From NCBI RefSeq assembly GCF_013205025.1, contig NZ_JABMLE010000002.1, positions 310,001 to 374,000 on the forward strand: a DNA stretch of 64,000 nucleotides. Direction: 5' to 3'. Made by a program: the position numbers and the translations under genes. This document shows positions 25,345 to 33,174 of this stretch, piece after piece (position 1 is the stretch's first letter; the number at the start of each line of letters is the position of its first letter). The notes under the pieces are model-generated. The model was given only the letters and a program-made list of their open reading frames with translations, made no database searches and had not been told where the DNA came from. Source of the DNA: Rathayibacter sp. VKM Ac-2857 (lineage in GTDB: Bacteria > Actinomycetota > Actinomycetes > Actinomycetales > Microbacteriaceae).

Positions 25345-26163
25345 ATGAGCGTTCCACTGGTTCCCCTCAACGACGGGCGGGCGATCCCGCAGATCGGGCT
25401 CGGCGTCTACAAGATCGGCGACGACGAGGCGGCCCGCACGGTCGCCACGGCGCTCGAGGCCGGCTACCGGCACGTCGACACGGCGACGCTGTACGGCAAC
25501 GAGCGCGGCGTCGGCGAGGGGATCCGCGCGAGCGGCCTCCCGCGCGAGCAGGTCTTCGTCACCACCAAGGTCTGGAACGACGACCACGGCTTCGACGAGA
25601 CGCTCGAGGCCTTCGACCGCAGCCTCGACCTGCTCGGCACCGACTACGTCGACCTCTACCTCGTGCACTGGCCGATCCCCTCCCGCGACCGCTACGTCGA
25701 CACCTACCGCGCGCTGGAGCGGATCCGCCAGGAGGGCCGCGCCCGCTCGATCGGCGTGTCGAACTTCGCGATCGAGCACCTCGAGCGGCTGCTCGGCGAG
25801 ACCGAGGTCGTGCCCGCGATCAACCAGGTCGAGCTGCACCCGCGGCTCCCCCAGGACGAGCTGCGCGCCTTCGACGCCGCGCACGGCATCGTGACCCAGG
25901 CCTGGTCGCCGCTGGCCCGCGGCCGCCTGCTCGAGGAGCCCGCGCTCGCGTCGATCGCCGCGAAGCACGGCGTCTCGCCCGCGCAGGTCGTGCTGCGCTG
26001 GCACGTGCAGCTCGGGGTCGTCGTGATCCCGAAGTCGGTGACGCCCGCGCGGATCCGCGAGAACCTCGACGTGCTCGGCTTCGCCCTCGACGAGGAGGAT
26101 CTGGCAGGAATCCGCGCACTCGCGACCGGCGAGCGCACCGGACGCGACCCGAGCCTGGACTGA
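25345..26163 (+). CDS. aldo/keto reductase
   Basis: NADPH-dependent carbonyl reductase of the AKR superfamily, 272 aa, TIM barrel. The catalytic Asp-Tyr-Lys-His set is seen in HVDTATLYGNE, VTTKVWNDDHG and LYLVHWP. GVSNFAIEHL and VIPKSVTPARIREN are AKR signatures; the last contacts the NADPH phosphate. It is closest to the 2,5-diketo-D-gluconic acid reductase-like group, but the physiological substrate is unknown. The ATG at 25345 is preceded by a purine run (GGGGGG) immediately upstream. Confidence 0.92.
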   Translation: MSVPLVPLNDGRAIPQIGLGVYKIGDDEAARTVATALEAGYRHVDTATLYGNERGVGEGIRASGLPREQVFVTTKVWNDDHGFDETLEAFDRSLDLLGTDYVDLYLVHWPIPSRDRYVDTYRALERIRQEGRARSIGVSNFAIEHLERLLGETEVVPAINQVELHPRLPQDELRAFDAAHGIVTQAWSPLARGRLLEEPALASIAAKHGVSPAQVVLRWHVQLGVVVIPKSVTPARIRENLDVLGFALDEEDLAGIRALATGERTGRDPSLD

Positions 26164-26170
26164 CGCGCCC

Positions 26171-26176
26171 TAGCCT
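26171..26176 (+). promoter_or_regulatory. -10 box of the alpha/beta hydrolase gene (leaderless type)
   Basis: TAGCCT ends 6 nt before the ATG at 26183 and begins 7 nt after the reductase stop, so the hydrolase has its own promoter despite the 19-bp gap. Confidence 0.55.
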
Positions 26177-26182
26177 GGCGGC

Positions 26183-26917
26183 ATGACGACGCGAGCCCCG
26201 GAGACGAGAACCGCCCTCCTCCTGCACGGCCTCGGCGGCGCCTCCGGCACCTGGTGGCGGGTCGCCGAGGCGCTCACCGCCGCCGGCTGGAGCGTGACCG
26301 CGCCGGATCTGCGCGGGCACGGCGCCGGTGCCCGCGGCGGGTCGTCCCGGCACGACGACTACGCCGACGACGTGCTCGCCCTGCGCGCTCCCCGCGCCTG
26401 GGATCTGGTGGTCGGCCACTCCCTCGGCGGGGCCGTGGCGGTGCGGGCGGCGGCACGCGACACGGGATGGGCCGCCCGGCTGGTGCTGCTCGATCCGGTG
26501 CTGCAGCTGCCGTCCGAGTCGCGGGCGGAGGTCCGCGCGGAGGAGCTCGCCGCCCTCGCCGTCACCGCGGACGAGCTCGCGGCCGCCGAGCCGCTCTGGA
26601 ACGAGCGCGACCGGTCGGAGAAGCTCCGGGCCGCGCACGCCGCCGATCCGGCCGCCGTCGCCGCGACCCTCGACGACAACGATCCATGGGACCTGCTCGC
26701 CGACGTCCCGGCCCTGCGCGCCCCCGCGCTCGTGCTCGCAGGCGACCCGCAGGTGTTCACGTTCTTCCCGCCGTCCCTCGCCGCGCGGGTGCTCCGGGCG
26801 AACCCGCGCGTGCGCTACGCGGTGGTCGCGGGAGCCGGGCACAGCCCGCAGCGCGACCGGCCTGCCGAGACGATCGCGATGCTCCGCGAGTGGGCCGAGA
26901 GCGATGCGACGGCCTGA
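26183..26917 (+). CDS. alpha/beta hydrolase
   Basis: Serine hydrolase of 244 aa with the alpha/beta fold. LLLHGLGGASGTWW supplies the oxyanion HG pair. VVGHSLGGAVAV is the nucleophile elbow with Ser at about residue 80. An acid in LAGDPQVF and a histidine in AGAGHSPQRDRP complete the triad. No signal peptide is seen, so it is cytosolic. The substrate is unknown; esterase, lactonase and peroxidase-like members look alike at this level. Confidence 0.88.
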   Translation: MTTRAPETRTALLLHGLGGASGTWWRVAEALTAAGWSVTAPDLRGHGAGARGGSSRHDDYADDVLALRAPRAWDLVVGHSLGGAVAVRAAARDTGWAARLVLLDPVLQLPSESRAEVRAEELAALAVTADELAAAEPLWNERDRSEKLRAAHAADPAAVAATLDDNDPWDLLADVPALRAPALVLAGDPQVFTFFPPSLAARVLRANPRVRYAVVAGAGHSPQRDRPAETIAMLREWAESDATA

Positions 26918-26958
26918 GCAGCGCTCCGGCCGCGGACGGCGCTTCATGTTTCCGCCGG

Positions 26959-26970
26959 GTGACAAGTGAC
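26959..26970 (+). promoter_or_regulatory. possible operator upstream of the M28 peptidase gene
   Basis: GTGACAAGTGAC is a direct repeat of GTGAC with 7-nt spacing, about 130 bp before the start codon and upstream of a plausible promoter (TGTCAT, 16 nt, AATACG). The factor is unknown. Confidence 0.3.
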
Positions 26971-27097
26971 CAGAAGGGGTGTCATTCGCGCCCGACCTGT
27001 GAATACGCTCGCAGAGGGCACCGTCGCTTCTCAGCACAGCGAGAGCGACGGAGGCCGTCGGTCCGACGGCCGCCGCCCTCGACGAAAGGGACCACCT

Positions 27098-28789
27098 GTG
27101 GCTACCCCCACTGAAGACACCTCCGGCGCACGACGTCGGCGTCCACTCCTCGGCTCGGCCGCGATGATCGGCGCCGGCGCGCTGGTCGCCGGCTTCGCCT
27201 TCGCTCCCGCGGCCAATGCCGCCGAGCCCGCCGACTTCGCCGACACGGTGACGGTCGACGGCATCATGACCCACCTCGAGGCCTTCCAGGCGATCGCGGA
27301 CGCCAACGACGGCAACCGCGCGATCGGCACCGAGGGCTACGAGCTCAGCGGGCAGTACGTCGAGAAGGTCCTCGCGGCCGCCGGCTACGAGACCGAGCGC
27401 CAGGTCTTCACGACCACCACCCAGACGATCGACGAGTTCTCGCTGACCACGACCCCCGCGGTCGAGGGCATCCCGATGTCGTTCACCCCCTCCACTCCCG
27501 AGGGCGGCGTCACGGGCCAGCTGATCCAGCCGGTCGACCCGCTGGGCTGCGACGCCGACGCCTGGGCCGGTCTCGACGCGACCGGGAAGGTCGCCCTGGT
27601 CAGCCGCGGCACCTGCAGCTTCTCGGAGAAGTCGGCCGCGGCCGGCGCTGCCGGAGCCTCGGCCGTGATCGTCTACAACAACGTCCCGGGCGAAGCGCTC
27701 AACGGCACTCTCGGCGCTCCCGACGACAGCTACATCCCCTCCGTCGGCGTCACGCTCGAGGAGGGCCAGTCGCTGATCGCGGCGCTGCCCACGACGGCGA
27801 CGCTCGTCCTCGAGCAGACGACGACCGACACCGACACCTTCAACGTCATCGCCGAGACCGCGGGCGGCGACCACGACAACGTGGTCATGCTCGGCGCGCA
27901 CCTCGACGGCGTGCCCGAGGGCCCCGGCATCAACGACAACGGCTCGGGATCGGCGACGCTCCTCGAGACCGCCGTGCAGCTCGCCGAGGCGGGCGAGACG
28001 ACCAACGCCGTGCGCTTCGCCTGGTGGGGCGCCGAGGAGGTCGGGCTCGTCGGCTCGTACACCTACGTCGACTCGCTCTCGGAGGAGGAGGCCGGCGACA
28101 TCGCGACCTACCTGAACTTCGACATGGTCGCCTCGCCGAACTACGTCGTCTCGGTCTACGACGCGAACGAGTCCACCTACGAGGCCCCGGTCGAGGTGCC
28201 CGCGGGCTCCATCGCCACCGAGAAGGCGTTCACGGACTACTTCGACTCGATCGACCAGCCGTGGATCGACACCGCGTTCGACGGCCGCAGCGACTACGAC
28301 GGCTTCATCTCGGCCGGCATCCCGGCCTCGGGTCTGTTCACCGGTGCGGACGACATCAAGACCGAGGAGGAGTTCGCGCTCTTCGGCGGCACCGTCGGCA
28401 TCCCGCACGACCCGAACTACCACTCGGCCGGCGACGACCTGGCGAACATCAACCAGGAGGCGCTCGGCATCACCTCGAAGGCGATCGCGTTCGTGACCGC
28501 CTCGTTCGCCGAGGACACCTCCGCGATCGACGCCGAGAAGGACCCGACCACGCCGGAGCCGGAGCCCACCACCCCGCCGTTCGTGCTCCCCACCAAGGAG
28601 CAGGTCCTCGGACTGATCGCCGCCGGCCTCTCGCCGCGCGAGATCGCGGCCGAGCTCGGCATCACCGAGGCGATCGCGCGCCCCTACGTCCAGCAGATCA
28701 TCGACCGGTTCGGCATCACCGACCGGGCGAGTGCTGAGCGCCTGGTCCGCGAGTACCTCGCCGACCGCGGCCTGCTCGCGGGCGTCTAG
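27098..28789 (+). CDS. secreted M28-family aminopeptidase with C-terminal HTH-like domain
   Basis: The 563 aa zinc peptidase starts at GTG 27098, supported by AAAGGGA 6 nt upstream. Residues 1-45 form a signal peptide with an RRRRPLLG head and an ANAAEPA cleavage region. A PA domain lies at about 130-250. The M28 catalytic domain carries the zinc ligands in MLGAHLDGVPEG, GINDNGSGSA, WWGAEEVGL, YLNFDM and NYHSAGDD. After a TPEPEPTTPP linker, residues about 497-563 (LSPREIAAELGITEAIARP, then DRFGITDRASAERLV) closely resemble a LuxR/GerE helix-turn-helix. That is unexpected in an exported enzyme. It probably digests peptides outside the cell. Confidence 0.88.
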   Translation: MATPTEDTSGARRRRPLLGSAAMIGAGALVAGFAFAPAANAAEPADFADTVTVDGIMTHLEAFQAIADANDGNRAIGTEGYELSGQYVEKVLAAAGYETERQVFTTTTQTIDEFSLTTTPAVEGIPMSFTPSTPEGGVTGQLIQPVDPLGCDADAWAGLDATGKVALVSRGTCSFSEKSAAAGAAGASAVIVYNNVPGEALNGTLGAPDDSYIPSVGVTLEEGQSLIAALPTTATLVLEQTTTDTDTFNVIAETAGGDHDNVVMLGAHLDGVPEGPGINDNGSGSATLLETAVQLAEAGETTNAVRFAWWGAEEVGLVGSYTYVDSLSEEEAGDIATYLNFDMVASPNYVVSVYDANESTYEAPVEVPAGSIATEKAFTDYFDSIDQPWIDTAFDGRSDYDGFISAGIPASGLFTGADDIKTEEEFALFGGTVGIPHDPNYHSAGDDLANINQEALGITSKAIAFVTASFAEDTSAIDAEKDPTTPEPEPTTPPFVLPTKEQVLGLIAAGLSPREIAAELGITEAIARPYVQQIIDRFGITDRASAERLVREYLADRGLLAGV

Positions 28790-28802
28790 CCGCCGCACCA
28801 CC

Positions 28803-28870
28803 TGAGGCGTCCCGCTCCGGTCGACGCGTCCCGCTCCTGCAGGACGCCTCGACGGGGGCGGGACGCCTCA
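28803..28870 (+). terminator. inverted repeat after the M28 peptidase gene
   Basis: Perfect 13-bp arms at 28803-28815 and 28858-28870 (TGAGGCGTCCCGC and complement), 13 bp after the stop codon. An internal copy of GCGTCCCGCTCC lies between the arms. It probably terminates the peptidase transcript. Confidence 0.55.
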
Positions 28871-28917
28871 CGCGTGCGCGGCCGGCAGCGATGAGAAGGA
28901 CGCGGACGCGGCCCGCT

Positions 28918-29438
28918 TCATGCCGGTCGAGCAGCCGCGTGGGCGACCCATGCTGGTCGAGCAGCCGCCTGGGCGACCCCTGCTGGTCGAGTAGCCCCGC
29001 AGGGGCGTATCGAGACCCGCCGTCACCAGCAGGGCGGGTCTGTCGACTCGACTTCTGACGGTGGTGGATCTCGATACGCCCGCTCCGCGGGCTACTCGAT
29101 CAGCATGCATCGGGACCGCCGGCCACTCCCATGCTGGTCGAGTAGCCCGAAGGGCGTATCGAGACCAGGCTCCGGCGGACGGTGGATCTCGATACGCCCG
29201 CTGCGCGGGCTACTCGATCAGCATGCATCGGGACCGCGAGCCACCTCCCTGCCGGTCGAGTAGCCGCCCGGGCGGCCCATGCTGGTCGAGCAGCCGCCTG
29301 GGCGACCCATGCTGGTCGAGTAGCCCCGCAGGGGCGTATCGAGACCCACGATCATCCGCAGGGCAGGTCTGCGGACCCCGCGTTCCGACGCGGGTGGATC
29401 TCGATACGCCCGCTCCGCGGGCTACTCGATCAGCATGG
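28918..29438. repeat. REP-like repeat cluster 3
   Basis: About ten full or partial copies. Full units lie near 28979-29027 (-), 29064-29107 (+), 29129-29167 (-), 29183-29225 (+), 29309-29348 (-) and 29396-29438 (+). Partial minus-strand units that keep only TGGTCGAGCAGCCG lie at 28918-28978 and 29250-29308. Longer blocks are duplicated: the TCAGCATGCATCGGGACCGC flank occurs twice, near 29098 and 29218. The cluster fills the convergent gap between the peptidase and HEAT-repeat genes, and no ORF in it is convincing. Confidence 0.85.
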
Positions 29439-29473
29439 TCCTACCGGTCCGCTTCCGGGCGGTCAGGCGCGCG

Positions 29474-30106
29474 TCAGGGGCGGCGGGCGCGGGCGAAGGC
29501 CTCCTCGACGTCCTCGTCGGGGTCGGCGAGGAGGCGGAGGGTCGCCAGCGCGTGGAAGCGGCGCGGGTCCTCCTCCGACCGGGCGGCGGCCTCGAGGACG
29601 GGGGCCGCGACGTCGCCGAGCATCAGCAGCGCGCGGGTGAGGGCGCGCTGGTCCGGACGGTCGCCCTCGCCGAGGTGCTCAGCGAGCTGCCGGGCCAACC
29701 CGGGCCGCTCGGGCTCCGGGGCGAGCCGCGCGGCCGTGCGCCAGGCCGCGTGCGCGACCGCGGAATGCTCGTCGTGCAGCAGCGCGGGCGTGATCGCCGG
29801 GAACGCGCGCGGATCGCCGACTTTCGACAGCGTGTGCAGCGCCTGGCTGCGGGCCTGCGGTGTCTCGGACTCGAGCTCGGGCAGCAGCAGGTCGACGGTG
29901 ACGGCCGGATCGTGCCGGGTGAGGGCCCAGGTCAGCATCTCGCGGACGCCGAAGTCGGGCTCGACGGCGCAGCGGGCGACCAGCACCGCGGCGTACTCGT
30001 CGGCGGGCCGGGTGCCGGCGGTCATCGCCGCCTGCAGCCGGGACGACGCGTCGGGGGCGGTCAGGGCGGCGCGGAGCCTGTCGGCGGGCCGGTTCTCGTC
30101 AGTCAT
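29474..30106 (-). CDS. HEAT-repeat domain protein
   Basis: The 210 aa cytosolic protein consists of alpha-helical repeats; DFGVREMLTWALTRHDPAV, SQALHTLSKVGDPRAFPAI and HDEHSAVAHAAWRTA are successive HEAT-like units. The start MTDENRPADRL at 30106 is chosen because everything upstream in the frame belongs to the palindromic repeat region. Such proteins usually bind other proteins; the partner is unknown. It is divergent from ku, with a palindromic repeat copy in the shared promoter region. Confidence 0.75.
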   Translation of the reverse strand: MTDENRPADRLRAALTAPDASSRLQAAMTAGTRPADEYAAVLVARCAVEPDFGVREMLTWALTRHDPAVTVDLLLPELESETPQARSQALHTLSKVGDPRAFPAITPALLHDEHSAVAHAAWRTAARLAPEPERPGLARQLAEHLGEGDRPDQRALTRALLMLGDVAAPVLEAAARSEEDPRRFHALATLRLLADPDEDVEEAFARARRP

Positions 30107-30167
30107 CGCCGACCATTCGACACCCGTCGCCCGGGAGGACGTCGAGTGCCGCCCCGCCCCTCCCTCC

Positions 30168-30230
30168 CCGCGAGATGCCACTTGTGACGTGATTCCTCGG
30201 CGTGTCGCGCTCATAAGTGGCATCTCGCGG
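30168..30230. repeat. 63-bp palindromic element, copy D
   Basis: Arms of 20 bp at 30168-30187 and 30211-30230 with one mismatch, around a loop with CGGCGTGTCGCG, and outer CCTCCC/GGGAGG-like flanks. It lies between the divergent HEAT-repeat and ku genes, so it cannot be a simple 3' terminator for either. Confidence 0.9.
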
Positions 30231-30278
30231 GAGGGGCAGGGCTTCCCGCCGCGGCGGCGCACGGTGTTCACTGGGGCC

Positions 30279-31349
30279 ATGCGAGCCATCTGGAAGGGCG
30301 CGATCACCTTCGGCCTGGTCAACGTGCCGGTGAAGATCTACAGCGCGACCGAGGACCACGACGTCCCCCTGCACCAGGTGCACGACAAGGACGGCGGCCG
30401 GATCCGGTACGCCCGCAAGTGCGAGATCTGCGGCGAGGTCGTCACCTTCGACCACATCGACAAGGCCTACGACGACGGCGAGCGCACCGTCGTCCTGACC
30501 AAGGACGAGCTGAAGGCGCTGCCGGAGGAGCGCGACCGCGAGATCGACGTGGTGCAGTTCGTGCCGAGCGAGCAGGTCGACCCGATCATGTTCGACCGCG
30601 CCTACATCCTCGAGCCGGACTCCTCCTCCCCCAAGGCCTACGTCCTGCTGCGCCGCACCCTCGAGGAGACGGACCGCACCGCGATCGTCGAGTTCGCGCT
30701 CCGGCAGAAGACCCGGCTGGCGGCGCTCCGGGTGCGCGGCAAGCTGCTGATGCTGCAGACGCTGCTCTGGGCGGACGAGGTGCGCGAGGTCGAGTTCCCG
30801 TCGCTCGAGGGGACCACCCGGATCGCGGCCCGCGAGCTGGAGATGTCCTCGCACCTGGTCGACTCCTACTCGGAGGACTTCGACGCGTCGAAGTTCCAGG
30901 ACTCGTACCAGGCCGAGCTGCGCACCCTCATCGACGCGAAGATCGAGCAGGGCGACGCCCTCGACACCTCGGCCACCTTCGGCGAGAAGCCCGAGGAGGA
31001 GGGCGGCGGCGAGGTGCTCGACCTGATGGAGGCGCTGAAGCGCTCGGTCGAGCGCAGCCGCGGGGCGAAGGCGGGGGCGTCAGCGGACGCCGAGGAGAAG
31101 GCGCCGGCGAAGAAGCGGGCGACGCGGAAGAAGGCGGACGAGGACGCCTCGGCCGACGAGGACTCGGCGCCCAAGAAGACCGCCGCCAGGAAGGCGCCGG
31201 CGAAGAAGAGCGCGGCGAAGACCGACGACGACGAGAAGGCCGCTCCCGAGAAGGCTGCGCCCAAGAAGATCGCTCCGAAGAAGAAGCCCGCCGCGAAGAA
31301 GGCGACGTCGGCGACGTCCGAGGCGGACGAGGAGAAGGCGGCGTCCTGA
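30279..31349 (+). CDS. ku: non-homologous end-joining protein Ku
   Basis: Homodimeric ring that binds double-strand DNA ends and recruits LigD. The 356 aa protein starts MRAIWKGAITFGLVNVPVK, the bacterial Ku signature. The core runs to about residue 255 (LMEALKRSVERSR). The C-terminal 100 residues are a long, lysine- and alanine-rich tail with repeated PAKK/APKK elements alternating with acidic patches, resembling DNA-binding histone-like tails seen in actinobacterial Ku. TTCACT lies 6 nt before the ATG, so the message may be leaderless. No ligD is in the window. It ends 6 bp from the convergent VWA gene. Confidence 0.96.
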   Translation: MRAIWKGAITFGLVNVPVKIYSATEDHDVPLHQVHDKDGGRIRYARKCEICGEVVTFDHIDKAYDDGERTVVLTKDELKALPEERDREIDVVQFVPSEQVDPIMFDRAYILEPDSSSPKAYVLLRRTLEETDRTAIVEFALRQKTRLAALRVRGKLLMLQTLLWADEVREVEFPSLEGTTRIAARELEMSSHLVDSYSEDFDASKFQDSYQAELRTLIDAKIEQGDALDTSATFGEKPEEEGGGEVLDLMEALKRSVERSRGAKAGASADAEEKAPAKKRATRKKADEDASADEDSAPKKTAARKAPAKKSAAKTDDDEKAAPEKAAPKKIAPKKKPAAKKATSATSEADEEKAAS

Positions 31350-31355
31350 CCCGCG

Positions 31356-33125
31356 TCACAGGCACACCTCGTAGGGGAGCTCGGGGGACTCCGAGAGGGT
31401 GATCCCGAAGACGTAGTCGGCGTCGGTGTCCAGCAGGAAGAACAGCGAGCTGCCGGACGGGCCGCCCACCACCGCGTAGTCGCCGTACTTCACGTCGCGG
31501 ATGACCGCCGCGTCGGGATGCGCCTGAAGGACCTGCGCGAGCGAGGACCCCAGGCCGACGTCGCGCCAACTCCGCGAAGCGGCGGCGAAGGCCGACGGCG
31601 CCCAGATGGAGATGAGCGAGACGTGCTCGATCTCGGCGTCGGCCCAGGCCACGACCGACATGCTCACCGAGTCCGTCCCCGTATCGACCGATCGGGACCA
31701 TGTGCAGTACTCGGGGACGCCCTCTCCGGTGAGGGTCACGTCCGCGGAGACGTCTTCGAAGGACTCGCCGAGGCGGATCGGGCCGACCGCATCGAGCGAG
31801 ACCTGCCAGGACGAGACGAGAGAGCTCGCCGCGTTCGCCTCCGATACCGACGGACCGCAGGTGCAGACGATGATCCGCAGGATCGTGCCGGAGACGAGTC
31901 CGCCGTCCGGGCCGTCGTAGACGATCCGGTAGCCGGAGGCGCTCCCCGGCGTCGACGCGTAATCGACGGACCAGCCGTCGTCGAGGCGGACGGGAGCCGA
32001 CGGCGTGCCGTAGACCGCGGTCGCGATCGCGACGTCCGATCCTTCGGTGATGCCGTCGGCGGTCGCGGTCGGCCCCTTCGGAGTGATGACGGTCAGGACT
32101 CCGCGGTGGAACTCGAGGGTCGCGTCCGCGCAGTCGACGTAGACGATCTCCGCCGTCTCCTCCGTCACCGAGAAGCCGTCGAGCGCGAACCGCGCCTGCT
32201 CGAGGGTCATCCCGAGGCGGGCCCGGCCGTAGCCCTCGGCGGTCACGAGGTCGCCGGTCGCCGTCGCCGCCCGCAGTCGCGCCGCGAGCTGATCGGCATC
32301 GGCCGCGTCGACGTAGCTGCCGGAGCCGAGGGTCGCGATGCACTGCAGCTGCGACTGCGCCTGCTCGTCGGCGTCGACCGCGAAGCCGATGACCTCGATC
32401 GAGAGCAGCGGATGCGACGTCAGCACCTCTCCCGCGACCTCGCAGGAGGACGGCGGCGAGCAGGTGTCGACGCCGTCGCTGACGAGGACGATCGTCGCCG
32501 GCTCGTCCGCGGGCAGCTGCTCGGCCGCCGAGCGCAGCGCCGGGCCGATCGGGGTGAAGCCCGACTCGACGATGCCGGCGATCGCCGCCGTGAAGCCGGC
32601 GGTGTCGACGGGCTGGACCGGCTGCAGGACCGTCACGTCCGAGCAGCCGGCCGCCCGCTCGGCGTCGGAGTTGCCCGTGCCGGTACCGAAGACCGTGAGC
32701 CCGAGCTCGCTCGCCGGGTCGAGTCCCTGGACGAGGGTCGTCGCGGCGGCCCGGGCGGCGTCCATGCGGGTGCCGCCCGTCGGGACGTCGCGGACCATCG
32801 AGCCGGAGGCGTCGAGGATGAGCATCGTCGGGACGCCGCCCGGGTCGGGTGCGACCGCGGGGACGGCGGCGGCCGGGGATCCGGCGGCGCTCGGTACCGC
32901 GTCGGCCGGGACGGCGTCGGCCGGCTCCGGGTCGGCCGCGGCACTCGCCGAGGGCTCGACCGCCGCACCGGGGAAGGGCAGGCCGGGGCCGCCGCCGAGG
33001 AGCGTCGGCACCGTCAGCACGGCGCCCGTCACGAGCGTCAGCAGCACGAGGGCGCCGGCGGCGGTCGGCAGGATCCAGGCCCTGCTGCCGGTGGGGCGCG
33101 AGGAGCCGGAGGAGTGCGGGGTCAT
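31356..33125 (-). CDS. membrane-anchored von Willebrand factor A domain protein
   Basis: The 589 aa protein has one N-terminal membrane segment (about 18-42), a Pro/Ala-rich linker and a VWA domain at about 95-280. MLILDASGSMVRD gives the MIDAS metal site and VSDGVDTCSPP follows. The remaining 300 residues are two extracytoplasmic beta-rich parts containing paired cysteines. The VWA fold usually mediates protein-protein contact. It is the last gene of the type VII-like array and lies 49 bp after the preceding gene; VWA proteins also often accompany MoxR and DUF58 genes, which this array contains. The exact role is unknown. Confidence 0.82.
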   Translation of the reverse strand: MTPHSSGSSRPTGSRAWILPTAAGALVLLTLVTGAVLTVPTLLGGGPGLPFPGAAVEPSASAAADPEPADAVPADAVPSAAGSPAAAVPAVAPDPGGVPTMLILDASGSMVRDVPTGGTRMDAARAAATTLVQGLDPASELGLTVFGTGTGNSDAERAAGCSDVTVLQPVQPVDTAGFTAAIAGIVESGFTPIGPALRSAAEQLPADEPATIVLVSDGVDTCSPPSSCEVAGEVLTSHPLLSIEVIGFAVDADEQAQSQLQCIATLGSGSYVDAADADQLAARLRAATATGDLVTAEGYGRARLGMTLEQARFALDGFSVTEETAEIVYVDCADATLEFHRGVLTVITPKGPTATADGITEGSDVAIATAVYGTPSAPVRLDDGWSVDYASTPGSASGYRIVYDGPDGGLVSGTILRIIVCTCGPSVSEANAASSLVSSWQVSLDAVGPIRLGESFEDVSADVTLTGEGVPEYCTWSRSVDTGTDSVSMSVVAWADAEIEHVSLISIWAPSAFAAASRSWRDVGLGSSLAQVLQAHPDAAVIRDVKYGDYAVVGGPSGSSLFFLLDTDADYVFGITLSESPELPYEVCL

Positions 33126-33174
33126 CGGATCGTCCTCGGGGTCGGAGCGGGTGGCGGAGGAGGCGATGTCGGGG

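Noticed and set aside
28868-29640. Short open frames in repeat cluster 3
   Set aside because: They are made of translated repeat units and lack ribosome sites or TAGNNT boxes.
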